The notes: a model not told the origin generated them from the letters alone. A stretch of DNA of 64,000 nt from Polyporus tsugae (GCA_024305745.1 JAHRBS010000005.1:1178001-1242000), one strand, 5' to 3'. Positions 11,021 through 22,970 are shown, numbered from the stretch's first letter. Numbers and translations are program-made.

Positions 11021-12147
11021 GGTCCGAGTTCTCGGTTGCATAATGGAAACATTGTGTCCTCGGCAATGTGCAGTGGTTGCCTTCTCGCACCATATCCGTC
11101 CATGTTCTGGCCTATTCCAGCGAGGACAGATGGTCGGGTAATATCCGAGCAGAATTTGGCAATCCGTTCCGTTCGACATGTCACGAGTCACGGCCTTGCA
11201 CATAATTTGAAATGTGACCTGCAGTCATCGGCAACCAGGAGTATTATGGTAACCTTGGACAACCAGGAGTCTTCAATTGAGAAGCCCGCATCGTGTAAAC
11301 CTCGTGAGACAGGCGCGCCGTTTCGCAGTCAATAGGTCGAACTCAGGAGGTTCGAATAGATCGATCATCAGGGACACCTGCCGCCGAAGAGGATAGCGTA
11401 GCAACCGCATGCTCAAAGGGTGCTATACGCTTCGACTGACGTTCCGATTCAATAGAGATAGGTAGTTCGAGAAGTTGACTCATTACAGGTGGCCTTAAAA
11501 GGGTCTATGGATCTCGTAAGTCCCCGTCTATGACTCTGGGCCATGCTCCGACGGCACTTATCCATTTGCGGTCAGCACATGTAGGCATGACGTCATTTCT
11601 GTCCATCCCACAGGCGTTAAGTACGTGGCTGTGCACGAGTTCCCAAATCGAGGAGGGGGCTCATGGCCAACTGGCCCCGTTGAGCTGGCCATGTAGTGCT
11701 GTGGACGTCGAGATCATACTAAGAGATGGACAGCCTGAGCCACGGATCACGAGATATTTCGGCACCCTGTAAAGCGGTCACTACGGTGTTGGATAACTTC
11801 CCACTTGCAAGATCACTGCATCCCGTTAAAGAACAGATGCCACAGCCGCTAGACGTGGAATGGAAGGCGAGGCCCCTTGCAAAGAATCCACATGACGTAA
11901 AAGCAACGAAGAGGCTCACCACACTTCCCGCCTGGCCAGGGGCGGACCCAGAACGATCATCATTTCGTCTGGGAACTCGGCCGCAAGTACGACGTCGTAC
12001 CAGTGGTCGTGCACATACGACACGCGGACCACTAACCCACACGAATGCCAACCGGAGCAGGTTAGCACGCAAACAGTCGAACGAGACGTCGTAAGTAACT
12101 GACCATGTAGCCGACACCTCTCCTTACGAACACACCATAAGTCTTGC
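11021..12147. other. Inner arm segment without a recognised gene
   Basis: Both strands have moderately long open stretches that are also open in the right arm. The most protein-like is on the minus strand at about 11,940-12,040 (VRVSYVHDHWYDVVLAAEF, followed by MMIVL), after a TTAG acceptor-like site. No family was recognised and no complete gene could be assembled. Confidence 0.3.
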
Positions 12148-12490
12148 TTATATGAGCATGTGCGGTGGCAGCAGGTTGATGACGCGAGGAGTAGGGAAGT
12201 TAGAGTCTACTAGAGACGACCAACGTATACAGTGCGGATGTGGGGACTTGGTTGGTTGGAGTCGCCACGTGGAGCCGCCACGTGGTCTCGCCACGTGGTT
12301 TTCCAACCTGCGCATGGCGTCGCGGTGGGCACGGACTTTCCCTCGCACAAGGTCTAGAATTTCGCCGTCATCTACCTCGTCGACATCAGCGATGTCCCGG
12401 ACTTCGACAGCGTATTCTCGTTGGTGGATCGACGGAGGCGGGCGATTGATGGTGACGGTGGGCCGGACAGATGTATAAGTTGTACGACTC
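12148..12490 (-). CDS. Reading frame that crosses the inner repeat boundary
   Basis: A minus-strand frame of about 115 codons starts in the spacer (INRPPPSIHQREYAVEVRDI, then an acidic DVDEVDDGEILDLVRGK stretch) and runs into the arm, ending at 12148 with LPPHMLI. The spacer half looks like a genuine exon while the arm half is Arg/Pro-rich. It is probably a gene end fused by the duplication breakpoint. No start codon is evident, so it would need an upstream exon. The family is unknown. Confidence 0.3.
12261..12299. repeat. Triple 13-bp repeat with CCACGTGG palindromes at the arm boundary
   Basis: Three 13-bp units each contain CGCCACGTGG, eleven bases from the point where the two arms stop matching. 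In the right arm (41,060-41,098) one CACGTG core has become CATGTG, a CpG transition. CACGTG is the E-box core bound by bHLH factors, but a regulatory role is only a possibility. Confidence 0.8.
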
Positions 12491-12551
12491 GTGGACTATC
12501 CCTCCTCGTGTACAGCAGCAATTTCCGAGAGCGTTGCTGTTTGTGAAGCCA

Positions 12552-13431
12552 CCTAGAAATTGATCTGTATGACTCGTAAGCTTTTCGAGTCGGCACAGTG
12601 AAGCTCAGTCGGCTTTTTGCTGCAGGACTCTGGTAGGGAGATAAACTTGAGGGCGCCAGCTGGGTTGAAACTGCATCGACAACTATCGAGCTCGCCTTGA
12701 ATTGCGGAGAGCGTGCGCATCCGATCTGCCACAGAGACAATGTTGTCCTGCCTTCCTCGGGTTAGTAAGTGCAAATAACAGATTCGGTACGGACTGACCT
12801 CAGGCAAGTTGCGTGGGGATGAACCTTCTTTGACGAACCCCTCCCGGGGGTGAAATGGCCCCTTTTCATGCTCGATTCGGATCAAACTACATCAGGACTT
12901 GTCAGGGTCAATTAGCGGCGTACTTACATGCTTCCTTAGCTTCTCTCGGGGGCATGGCAGTCTGTGACTGCAGAGGCCGCGGACAGTCGGTACGACAATC
13001 TGCCATCGACAAGGATTTCAGTGGGGCGAAACACAGCAGCTTCGAACCAAAGACCATACCAGCGCTGTAGAGCAGAATGGCCCCTTCGATCCCTTTCTGG
13101 GCAATCTTTTCTCGGTCCCGACGCTTCCCGACGGCGACGCGCATCCTCCATGTGTTGTCGGCCCGGGGCATATGGACTGGGAGCATTCACTGCAAACACA
13201 AGGGACTTGCTTGGCCATGAGATGTGAAGAATGCGGGACCCGGGAAGTGGGAATGGAGTCAGGCAAGAAGACATGGCGTACGATTTCTGGAGGCTTAGGG
13301 GCCTGAAGTTCAGCGCACAAAAGAAAGCGGCTGTGTAAATTCATCGCTGCGACCATAACAGAGGCACGATCGTGGAAGATGTCACTAGTTACCATGAGAT
13401 CACGTCTGCGTCGGCAGAGGCTAGTGCACAT
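12552..13431 (-). CDS. Candidate spliced gene of unknown family
   Basis: On the minus strand, open stretches are joined by intron-like gaps with consensus ends (about 12,891-12,932 and 12,758-12,804). Readable pieces include SAGMVFGSKLLCFAPLKSL, HEKGPFHPREGFVKEG and a terminal piece (NIVSVADRMRTLSAIQGELD, ending VIQINF). The pieces do not all share one frame, so the gene may be decayed. No domain was recognised. Confidence 0.25.
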
Positions 13432-13544
13432 GCAGCGTCGCTGAAACCCTGGTCAACATCTAGGTTCGTACCAAACCCATCACACGTCCACGGTGCCGAG
13501 TGGACGGTTTTGTGGTATGAGACTAGGTCAACATCAGGCGCTTG

Positions 13545-14095
13545 AGGTGCCATATCCATATCAGGTATTAATGCCGGAGATGGCAGGAGATGCCCGGGGA
13601 TTACAAACTCAATTAGCTAATGTCAGTTCCCACTGTGCGGCCAGCTCACCGCCCTTAAGCTTGTCACCGCCTCTCACCTTCTGGCTTTGAGGCCGTGAGG
13701 GCCAAGGCTCCCACCATCCCGCCCGCTATGTTCGACGACGATGGCTAGCCCAGTGCGATTCCATCTAGGCTGGTCGTTCGCAAGCGTGCGACCAGCCAGA
13801 GGGGCGCCGGGTGGTGCTGGAGTCGGTGCTAGCAGCTCTGTGGTGCGCTCTTGCCCCGTCCCCGCCGTCGCGTCTTCGCGCCTCCAGCTTCGACCACCAC
13901 CCTCCCTGCCTAGTCTTGCCTCTCGTCTCCTGTTCGCCGCTTTGCCTCTCCCTATCGCCCGTCTACGTCCGTGTTCCCGCTCTGGCTCCCATCCCGCTCG
14001 CGGCGCAGCCCCTCGATGCCCGACCGCCTTGTGTGTGTCCCCGCCCGATGAATAACACCGCAATAGATCAGGGACCCCTCACGTCCTGAGCTAGG
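13545..14095 (+). repeat. Dispersed repeat family, copy 1 (longest)
   Basis: It starts with GGTGCCATAT and TAGGTATTAATGCCGGAG-like sequence, continues through a landmark GACGACGATGGCTAGCCC, and then a GC-rich stretch. It is nearly identical to 25,390-25,740 for about 300 bases and is related to shorter copies near 15,640 and 27,785. An open frame from ATGGCTAGCCC is present in several copies but diverges and carries indels, so coding is doubtful. It may be a non-autonomous transposon or a retroelement remnant. Confidence 0.75.
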
Positions 14096-16235
14096 TACGC
14101 GACGTCCCCTTATTGTGCGTGGTGGGTAGTAACAATCCGCAATTCTCAGGGCTCTTCGTCGCACCGAGCTCGACATTTCCTTCCTCTTGCTTGGCCTGAC
14201 TCGTTGCATTGTTGTTGCATTTCCCGTGCGTGAGTACTTACATCGTCCCGTCATGTTCCATTCAGCAAACCCATGGCCCAATGTATTCACTCTGTCTCGC
14301 ATCGCTTGCCACGATTTTCCTTCATCATCTGCGGTTGCTCCAGCAGATCTGTGCCTGTGGCCGCTTCACTATTGTTGATCTTACTCACGCGGGTTGTGTT
14401 AGGATCCTCTTTGTCCCCCAAATGTTTATCATCACGACGGGCAAACGGCCTTTTCCCCCCAGAGGAGATGGGCAAGAAATGGCGAGGAAACGTATAATAT
14501 CCTTTGTTTTGTTGGCGCTTCGGCCTGAAACAGTGGATATGCGTATCGCACCCATTTCCCGCCCATATCCTCCCCAAGGACGAAGGAGGCTTGCCCATCG
14601 TGCATCCTCTTTCGCTGCCTCTGTCAGCATCTGTAAGAAGCTCTGTCATGTCTTTGCACCAGTGAGTCTCCGACTTCAACTACGCTCTCATGTGCTGACG
14701 AGTTGCTCCAGGCAGGCATTCGTCGCCTTCTCAATGCCCGGCATATGGTATACTGAAGATATGCGTGATGGTCACATACTCGGCAGCAGGGAAACAGGGC
14801 GCAGAGTCCACGTGCTGGGCCGCAGTATGTGCCATATTTTCTGACGTGAAGTCCAATCTTGTAAGCCTTCAACACTAGATGCTCTTCTCGTCTCTGAATT
14901 TGTCGACGGCGATTTCTGTGCCAATCCGCCTATTGTCATCATGGTGCCCGACGTGAGGGTAGATTTCCAGATGGACGAGGTATGTTCTTCAGTGACATTG
15001 TTTACGTCGGGTACTCATCTTACAACGCCATCTCGCTCTCTCACAGGAGTTCTATACAATCACCGTCACCGATAAGCACTTGGCAGTTTTACCTTCGGTT
15101 TCAAGTAGATCATGAGTTCTGGGAGGTTGCACGGATCGTCGCAGAGGCAAAGGTAGAGGAGGGCATCAGCGGATCAGGTCCACGATCTTATTCGCGGGGC
15201 ATTGGATGCCGCCGTTCGTCACACTCCTTCTCGCGTGGGAAATAACGTTGTGATGGCCTCTTCATAGTCCCAGGAGACTCACCTGCCTAGCCCCGTTGAC
15301 TCCAACCACTTGCCGTTGTCGTTCGGGTCGTCCCTTCTCCTCCATCTTGGCTCAACCATCGAGGATATGTTGTGTTACAAGCGCTATCGTCTGCACGTCC
15401 ACCGTTCGCCTCTGCGGTTATGGCTCTGTAGAGGTACGTCTTCCTTTGCGTTCTCCTTAGCGGTTGTGTTGTCTCCGCACAATTGAAGTCCGCCCTGACT
15501 GTCAGAGATCCTAATGCTATCATCCCTTCTCCACAATTCCCTGCCTGAATATCAAGGACGATCCAGGCATACCTCGATGCTTATCCAATCCACTTGAAGA
15601 TCGACCGTAGTTTCCACCACCATCTTCTACCTCGAGGGACGGGGCCCCCAGGGTCCCGCTTACTATGCCTATGCCGGGCGACGATGGCTAGCCTAGTCTT
15701 TCATTCGTCGCGGGCAAGCAGTACGTGCGGCCGGCCAGCGGGCGCCGGGTGGTTTGAGAGATGGCGCTAGGAGCCTCTCCGCTGCTCGCGGCTCACTGCG
15801 CGCTGTCCACGCAGCCGCATCTGGCTCGCACTCACGCTCTCTGTGCGGCCTCTGGAATTCGTTGGTGTCGTGTTCGCATGTCAACGTCTCAGGAGCTCGG
15901 TACGTCTCATTGCACCCTTGCTCGCTCAGGTAATAACGGTCCAGTTTCTCTGTCATCCAGAGGATCTTTTACTTCGCCTGCCCGGTTAGCTGCGACCATG
16001 TCTCGCTGTCCTTTGGTTGCTCCCCTCGCCTCACACTGCGCTACGAGACATGTCGCATGGTCGCAGTTTGTTGTGTCATGTTTGACCCCGGACATGTTTC
16101 TGCTTGCGGTTGACCGCACGACTCCATCGGGGCCACGTGCCTGCGTAGAATGTACTATTATTTCGAAGAATTCGAATCCCAGATCACCCTACAGAGCTTT
16201 ATTCCTCGTGCTCCCTATGCTTGTGACCTCTGCGC
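14096..16235. other. Spacer segment with scattered exon-like pieces
   Basis: No complete gene was recognised. One exon pair on the plus strand looks real: about 14,880-14,979 (FVDGDFCANPPIVIMVPDV) and, after an intron at about 14,980-15,046 with GTATGT...ACAG ends, EFYTITVTDKHLAVLP. A dispersed-repeat copy lies inside at about 15,640-15,960. Confidence 0.3.
15640..15960 (+). repeat. Dispersed repeat family, diverged copy
   Basis: It shares the landmark GGCGACGATGGCTAGCC and the CGGCCGGCCAGCGGGCGCCG motif with the other copies. Further on, an AGGAGCTCGGTACGTC motif is also present at about 25,827 in the 25.4-kb copy. It is diverged and shorter than the copies at 13.5 and 25.4 kb. Confidence 0.6.
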
Positions 16236-16460
16236 TGACGGCTCCCACCACTACTCGCTCCTGGTTTGAGCATCGCCGGTTTCACATCCTCCCCCGCACT
16301 GAATTCGATGGCCGTTCCGCACGCACCGGTGGCGCCACATACTACGCCTCTCTCGGCCTGTCCGAAGACGTCATCCAAGCTCTCGGTCGGTGGCTCCAAA
16401 TCCTGGAGTGACTACATCTGGACTACATCTACATCCGAACCCCCCGCATTCTCAGTCTGA
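16236..16460 (+). pseudogene. Tyrosine recombinase C-terminal fragment
   Basis: The plus-strand frame shows SARTGGATYYASLGLSEDVI followed by QALGRW, matching the C-terminal core of tyrosine recombinases (R-x-G-G-x-T ... GRW). The expected continuation with the nucleophile (KSWSDYI) lies in the next frame, so there is a frameshift right after GRW. The residue aligned with the conserved His of HxxR is Arg (GRSAR). Such proteins occur in Crypton-like and other basidiomycete elements. With a frameshift, a lost catalytic His and no N-terminal part visible, this looks like a relic. Confidence 0.6.
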
Positions 16461-17479
16461 ATATGGCATCTCAAGCGCCCGAGAAGGCACTGCCTGACTC
16501 GGAGACCGTCATTACTTCAAGCCGTCTTCTGGTGACCCAAGGAGGCGACCGGACCCTCTCCGAGGTGCTGATGTTTGTCTTTGTTCTAGGACTCCGAGTC
16601 ACGTCGACCGAGGATCGAGAAGTCACTGCGTGAACCGAGAAGTAGACAACCCATGCGACCTTCCTAGCGACACGAAATCCGCGAAGAGTCGATCTCTAGG
16701 TTCAATCACTGCTTGGTCTACGGGGTCTTCATGGGCACGGGGCCAAAGGTCGAAGAGGGCGAAGCAGTTGCAAGTAGACAAGGCTGGTCTACGTTGGCGA
16801 GGTGATGTCGGTCAATCCCGGGCGATATGGTCACGAACTGGGCGAGGTGCGTCAGTCGGCCTGTCCAGACGATTCAGAACCGATGAATCACCGAGCGAGA
16901 TTCTTGCAGCGCGCGGCTTTGCCAGCGGTGCGGGGACGGAATACCCCCGCCTCGCACTCATGGTTCGAGCACGAGCAGAATGCTGGGACGCAAAGGAAGA
17001 TCATCATACTTATTGACATTTGTGAGAGGGCTAGCGTACACTACACATACGTAGACTACATATAACAGGGAGTCAAATCCTACCAGAACGGAATGACTCC
17101 GACAACTTGCTTCGAAAACTGGGGTTCTTGGATAGGGCGAACAGTTGTTCCATCAGGCGTACTCACTACTAGGCTGGGGAACAGGTCCTTGATCCAACCA
17201 GCAAACGCGGTGGTGGCGAACACCACTGGACTTGCAACCACTATCCTGAGCGCTGTCCTCCCAAGTCCATGGTCTAACCTGTAAAGCTAAGTACGCACCT
17301 GGTAGCGAAGCCACGGAGCTTACAAATACACGCAGAGCCCCAGCTGGAGAGGAAGGGGGAAAGCTCGGGGTCGCGCGCCACGCAATGAGAACTTCTGCTA
17401 ATGCAGAGGAGCAAGTGGAGCACACGAAGGTCGAGGATGTAGAGAGAGTGATGTTGCTGTCGTGGTTGCCGTCGTACCA

Positions 17480-17797
17480 AGTAATTACATCCCAATAGTC
17501 ACCGGGCGAGACAAGCGCGAGACAAGGGTCCGATCCATTTGCTGCTGGCATCGTTCGGTTGGATCCAGTCGTGGCATCTGCCACACAGAACTCGATGTTC
17601 TTCAACCTTTGCCACACATTCATCTGCTTCTATGTCTTCGCGTCGCTGATCCCTGGTACGGCGCTGCTTCCTCTCCCCCTTCACGGCTTCCGCACGACGC
17701 TGACGAGATTCCTCAGACTCGATTCGCTTCGGCTTCGGGTCTCCAGATACTCCATCAGCTATCTCAACGAGCTTGCCTTGGTCTGCTAGTCATACAA
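17480..17797 (-). CDS. Exon with basic helix and CxxC motif, fungal repeat-associated type
   Basis: The minus-strand frame reads an Arg/Glu-rich helix (ESEESRQRRAEAVKGERKQR) and then HRVLCGRCHDWIQPND. This layout (charged helix, then a C-x2-C-x-W-I motif, normally followed by a Trp and further His/Cys) recurs in many Agaricomycete hypothetical proteins. Here the downstream His/Cys part is missing in frame, which suggests decay or a spliced continuation. A Thr/Ser-rich frame continues on the same strand to about 17,150. The role is unknown. Confidence 0.4.
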
Positions 17798-17814
17798 TTG
17801 TATGGTAAATCTGT

Positions 17815-19107
17815 CTAGATGCATTCAGCACAAAAACGCCTGCCGCACTGATACCTCGTACGTGCCTGCGCATCGCGCGTATACCTCAACACCTCGTCAC
17901 ACAGCCGCACCCTATGCACCTCCGGGATGTCTTGAGTCTCAATGACATGCTTCACAAATTGCTCAAAATCCGGGAGGACCGCGTCCTCTCCCCGCCCTTG
18001 CCTGCCTCGCTCAGCCCTGAGCTCAACGAGGATCTTCTCGAGCGTGAATGGGGCCCCGTCGTACAGCGTGTCAGTGCGCGGCGCGCGGGAGATCCTGGCT
18101 TCATCGGCGTGCTTCCAGCGGTACCAGTTGTCCCGCTGCTCATTGGCGTCGCCCTCCTGCAGGTAGTGCACCTCGCCGCTCTTTACCATTTCCAAGCATT
18201 CGACGTGGTACCATATCTGGCACACTTTGCACCACCTCATGTGGTCGTCGTGGGGGCGGTACTGGCCTTGGAACCTACATCCATCTCCCGGCTTGCATAC
18301 GCGGGATGGCGCCTGGTCATAAGGTTAGCATGCTTGCGAGACCATCATCTGCGCCCGCGTACTTACACCCATCGCGGCCCATCCCGCACAGTGTCCTCCC
18401 GCTCCCCCCATCCGGAGTTGCAGGTTGCTGCGCGTGTACGGCTGGTGGGGGAGGAGGGGAGGGAACACCGCATTGCCCAGGTCCAGAGTGGAGACATCAT
18501 TGTCGACGACATCTTCAACCCGCGTTTCCCACACATACGTGGTGCCCTCCATCCTCACGTACTCGTTCGGCCCCCCCAGGCAGGCGAGGAGCGTCGCGGT
18601 GTCGGGGTCATCGTGGTCGACCATGCGCTCCAGATCGGGGCCCCTTATGTAGTTCTCGCAGCTGTACAGGTACTGCAAATATATTTTTTAGCATCCTCGT
18701 TCCCCGTTCTGCGCACAACGGATATGGACTCACCTGGTTCTGCTCCGCGGGCTTGTAGATCTTGACGACCTTCTTGAGCTGTAAGGCGTGCCGCCCGCGG
18801 GTCCTCGCGGCATCTAGCGTCATTTGCAGCGGCACGACCCAAATGCTACCGTTCGTACTTGTTAGTACACACGGCCACGGGCAGGCAGGCGGTCCTACTT
18901 ACAAAAAGCCCGGTAGCACGCAAACACTGTTTGTCCCCCGACCAACTAGAAAACAATATTAGTACGTCGCGCGACATTTCATAATGGGCACGCCACTAAC
19001 GCACCTGTGCTGTACTGTAGCGCCTCCTGCTTGTGCGCGTCCGACACGGTCGCGTGCCACTTGGTCGTCTTCGAGCGCACCGCGAGCTGCCTCTTTGTCG
19101 TTGCCAT
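17815..19107 (-). CDS. PHD-finger protein, possibly BAH-PHD type
   Basis: The ATG at 19107 starts MATTKRQLAVRSKTTKWHA. Four introns with consensus ends join short exons into one frame (for example VVPLQMTLDAARTRG, KKVVKIYKPAEQNQYLYSCE, TTYVWETRVEDVV). The exon ending at 17815 carries a PHD-like Zn motif (MRWCKVCQIWYHVECLEM) and a C-terminal Cys cluster (RYQCGRRFCAECI). The Trp/Tyr-rich middle before the finger resembles BAH domains of fungal BAH-PHD chromatin readers, but that part is only tentative. No disabling change was found. Long plus-strand open frames over this gene are GC-driven shadows. Confidence 0.6.
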
Positions 19108-22100
19108 CGCCGTTATTGAGTTTTCGCCCGTCCGTTCCTTGTTCTTGTTGGGGTCGGCCGCGCCTCGGGGTCTTCTGCCAGTCGTTGGACTTGCGCACGG
19201 CAATTTGCTGTATTGCGTGTCCTCGTTTCTCTTGTGCCGCGCGGGTGCTCGTATCTGGGATGTCACCTCACCTCTCCAGGTGGGTCAGCAGGGCGCAGCG
19301 AGGGGACAGCGGGCTCGTTGTTCAAACACGCGCGATTGCGCTGTGTCTGCGTTCGTGCTCGAATCTACGTCCATCCGCGATACTCGTAGCTACGCCCTCC
19401 CCCAAGCCTCCACACACTCGATTCCCTCGTCTCGATAACCCAGTCTCCGTTCGTTGCATTCCCCACAGCATTTTCATCCTGGCCTGCAAACCTCGCCCCT
19501 GACGAGCGACGCCCATTCCTCCTGCCCAGAGTTCTTCGTCGTCGGTTCGTTCCCTCGCCCTCTTGATCTCCGGGCACACAATGCATCATGCAAACGGAAT
19601 GTTAGTACATACCTGGCTCAAGTTTGAGCTTCCTGCCAGTCGCTTTGTTTTCGCCGTCGCTGTGGTGAACTCCGCGAACGGTCTCCTTTCGGGCTGCTGG
19701 AGAGCGGGGGAGAGGCTTGCGGGGATGCTCGGGCTTGCGTTGGGTCAGTTGGGGGAGGAGCTTTCGAGGGTGGTGCAGAGGGTGCAGAGAGTGATGGCGG
19801 TAAGAGGCAGGAGAGCGATTAGTGGCTCTTACTACGGTTGATGGGTATGGGCGTCCATCCTCCTGCCTTTTTAAGTAAGTTGTAAACTCCGTGACATTAT
19901 ACGTCGCAGACCGACGAAGTCATTCCTCTCTTCCTACCATCACCCTTCCTACCACCACTATGTCGTCCCCGGAGTTTAGCTATGAGGCTTAACTGTGACT
20001 GTTCCCACCACCATGCCATTGCCAGCACCATCACCAGCACCTTCCGCCGTGAGGGATGAGGCCCCCTAAACACACCCTCCCTCGACATTATCGACATTCC
20101 ATTGGACTCCATTCGGTGTCTCGTCTGTTATCGCCAAATCGTGTCGAAGGACGTACACGTTCCTGCCCAGCCACATCCTCTCCTTAATCCACCCACCCCG
20201 GTCATTGGCATTCGTGAGCACCACTTCACCATTTCTTTGTCCTTGCCGCTAATACTCAACCTCAGACGGCGATCAGGATGACCCTGTCTGCCTCGCTCAT
20301 AGCAAGTCTTGCGCCATTCTCCCGAGGGCTCAACGTCTCGCCCATGGCGTGATACCCAAAGTTCCGATCCAGGTCTCATCTGCCAAGGTCATTTCCTCAG
20401 ACGCGACTTCCCGCACCGTGCACAATCCACCATGCTTCCCACCCTGCTCGTTCATTCCGCCGCCCCAAGGCGATCGACCAGACACCTGCTCCCTTCTGCT
20501 CTGATCAATGTCGTTTCGCGGACCACCGGCCCTACCACAGTGCCATTGACATCGAGTACAACCCTAGCTGGAGGTCATCCCCTTGCCTACCGTTCGCCCC
20601 CACAAACTGTTTATCAGATATCCATGGCTCTCAAGACGACTGTGGTCACTTGAGCGAGGCGTCGTCAGAATCGCGTTCCTCTGCTTCTTCCCCTGACACT
20701 GATTGTGCGGTGAATGCATAGTCGCGCCTCTGTGCCATTTATGGCTTCGCTCCCCGTCCTCCACCCCCACCCTCCGCACCTAAGCCGACACCAAGTAGCC
20801 CGTCCCTCGCCTTGAGGGCGGTATAATCATGGCTGCGTGTCGCATTCAGGCCGCTCTTTGCATCAACAAGTACACGAAGTCCTCTTGGAGCCTCCCCATC
20901 CACAGCAACTCTGAGGACGACAACAAGCCCATTCCAGGCTGGACGGATGGGTCGAATGCATGGCATCCGAGCGTGTATGGCTTCGCGCCTCCGCGGGACT
21001 TCACCCGCGCCGACCCCGATGATGCGGCTATTCGTGCGTATGGCTCTTACGTCGCTACCCCCCACCACTCGCGAGGTGTACATTGTACTCTCGGCAAGAA
21101 CGAGCTCGCGGTCGAAGTTCAGACAACGCCCTCGTCCTCTCTTCCCTCAACTGTTGTTGATGCTTCTACTCAAGAACTCTACTGCCAATACTGCGCGTCC
21201 TTTGCTCGGCGTTCCCGATCCCGGACTTCGATCCACATCCACGGTGCAGGGTTTTCCACCTCCCCAACTGGCTCGACTCGCTAAAGTCCTCGTGAGGTTC
21301 CCCTCCTCAAACCCGGCGCTGAGGGTCGTCTGTTGGTTCCCAACGTGAAGATGCGGCTTCTGAACCTCCCAATCTCCAGTGTGGACGGCAGCTCTAGTAA
21401 GAGCAAATCCCTTGTCGTAGACGGGCCGCACTCTGCTCCCAGTCAGCAGAACAGCGACACGGGACCTAACACCGGTGAGCATTGTTCTCTCGATGTCTAT
21501 GAGCGGTTGTTCATGATCTCGTTTCTTAGATCGTACTCGAAGCTATAAATCGCGGACTGTCACATACCCCATTATGCGGGCGACCCCCAAGAAGGAAAAG
21601 CGCAGGGTCGTCGATGGCGTGGAGCGCGATATTGGGGGGGGAGAGAGAGAGAGAGAGAGGGCTAGGTTCGACCGAGCGCTGCCAGCGCGCTCTGTCTGGA
21701 ATGAGGCTTAGATCATCGTCCCGCGAAGAGCTCATCAAGCGATTGTTCCTCTTCGGTGGCACAAGATTAAGCGCGTCGAGGTTTTGTTGACAATATGCGA
21801 CGTCTCGTTATCGTCACGTTCCCTCGTCTCCCAAGTTGGCAAACTCCTCCATCGGCGATAGCCAGATACCTCGCACGCAACGCGCGTACAGGCTCATGTT
21901 CGTATTCTTTCGCATTGGACGACGCATCAACACAATCATTCGCGATGCCGCTCTTCATCCTGGCACAATCTTGATCTCGGGTCTCTCTCAAGTACATCCA
22001 TCTCCTCAAATGGTTTCCTTTCTTGCCATACTGTCGGGTTTCCCATCTCCTCGGGCCCTCTCAACCGGCGTGCGTGTATCGTCACCGCTATCCTTGACGT

Positions 22101-22970
22101 AGGATGACGTACATTTTGTCGTACCGCTAACTGCATGTTAATCTACTTCGTGAGCCTCCTCCTTTTTCCCCTCCTTCTCGTCGGGTTTGGAATCGTGTTT
22201 GGTCTTCGTTGCTCTTGGGGAGAATTTCGGTGTACGAACAGTCATCCACGTGTAATGTCTTGATGTGTATGTCCCTCGCTTTGTCTTCCACATCTCTCCT
22301 GTCCTTGATTGTTGTCGTGTACCGTCGTTGTCATGATCGTCATGTTGCTCATACATCCAATAATACTGTGCAACACCTCAGATTTCTCTACCCTCCTCAG
22401 CCCCGCAGAGGGAATTGTACGAAGTGTGTTATCAATCAGTGTGCAGACTCCGTTCAAGCAGTCCCGGCCCGCGGTCATACGTTTCACAAGAAGTCGGGTC
22501 CTGCAAGGTCGGAGTCAGGAATGAATTAATGACAGTCGACTGCCGTTGGGTTATTAGTGCAGCGTCGCTCGCTCTGCCTTGCCTATGATGCTTCAACTAC
22601 GTCTATTGAGAGAGATCCTTGCAGTGAGACGGAAAACAGAGGTTCCTGTTCTTCAGGCCAACCATCACAAAGGGTTCAACGCGCGCAACGGGACAATGAA
22701 AATGCTAGACACGCAGTTATGTACTGAGACCCATTGCATATGGAGATGGCAAGTATGGAAGCGGGAACGCGTCTACGAAGCTTGCTTGCTACTACGATAC
22801 ACGCGGCATCGGGCCGCTGACCTTGCTCTGCCGCCAGCGTCGATACCCATCTAGGAATGACTTCGAGGAAAACTGCATGAAGTGGCCCCGGTCTCGTCTA
22901 TCTATCTGGATCGAATGGTACTGACGCCTGGTAGCCGTCAGTGAAAGGTATACTGCAAGTGGATGCCGAC
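19108..22970. other. Spacer segment, mostly unrecognised, with gene-like fragments
   Basis: No complete gene was recognised. On the plus strand near 20,100 is a Cys-containing frame (DSIRCLVCYRQIVSKDVHVP), followed after an intron-like gap by QDDPVCLAHSKSCAILPRAQ at about 20,280. A 151-codon frame at 20,829-21,284 (MAACRIQAALCINKYTKSSW) looks partly protein-like. These could be parts of one damaged gene. The rest holds low-complexity C/T-rich sequence. Confidence 0.3.
21634..21660. repeat. Poly-G plus GA microsatellite
   Basis: A run of eight G is followed by about nine GA units. It is a simple repeat with no coding role seen. Confidence 0.95.

Larger units (their letters stand above)
1..12310. 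repeat. Left arm of a large inverted duplication
   Basis: This stretch recurs in reverse complement at about 41,050-53,171. Matching positions sum to 53,171 at the outer end, about 53,175-53,181 in the middle and 53,359 at the inner end. The drift reflects small indels plus a 193-bp tandem duplication present only here. Identity ends at the inner side just after GGTTTTCCAACC (12,297-12,308). The outer end lies beyond the window start, so the full arm length is unknown. Confidence 0.95.

Noticed and set aside
13741..14055. Frames beginning MASPVRF in several dispersed repeat copies as a protein family
   Set aside because: Copies differ by indels that break the frame soon after the start, so the shared sequence is repeat homology rather than conserved protein.
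14209..14844. 211-codon plus-strand frame
   Set aside because: No splice or domain support, and an equally long frame lies on the opposite strand; treated as chance.
17914..18765. Long plus-strand open frames opposite the PHD gene
   Set aside because: They lie antisense to spliced exons with zinc-finger residues and consensus introns, and arise from GC-rich codon bias.
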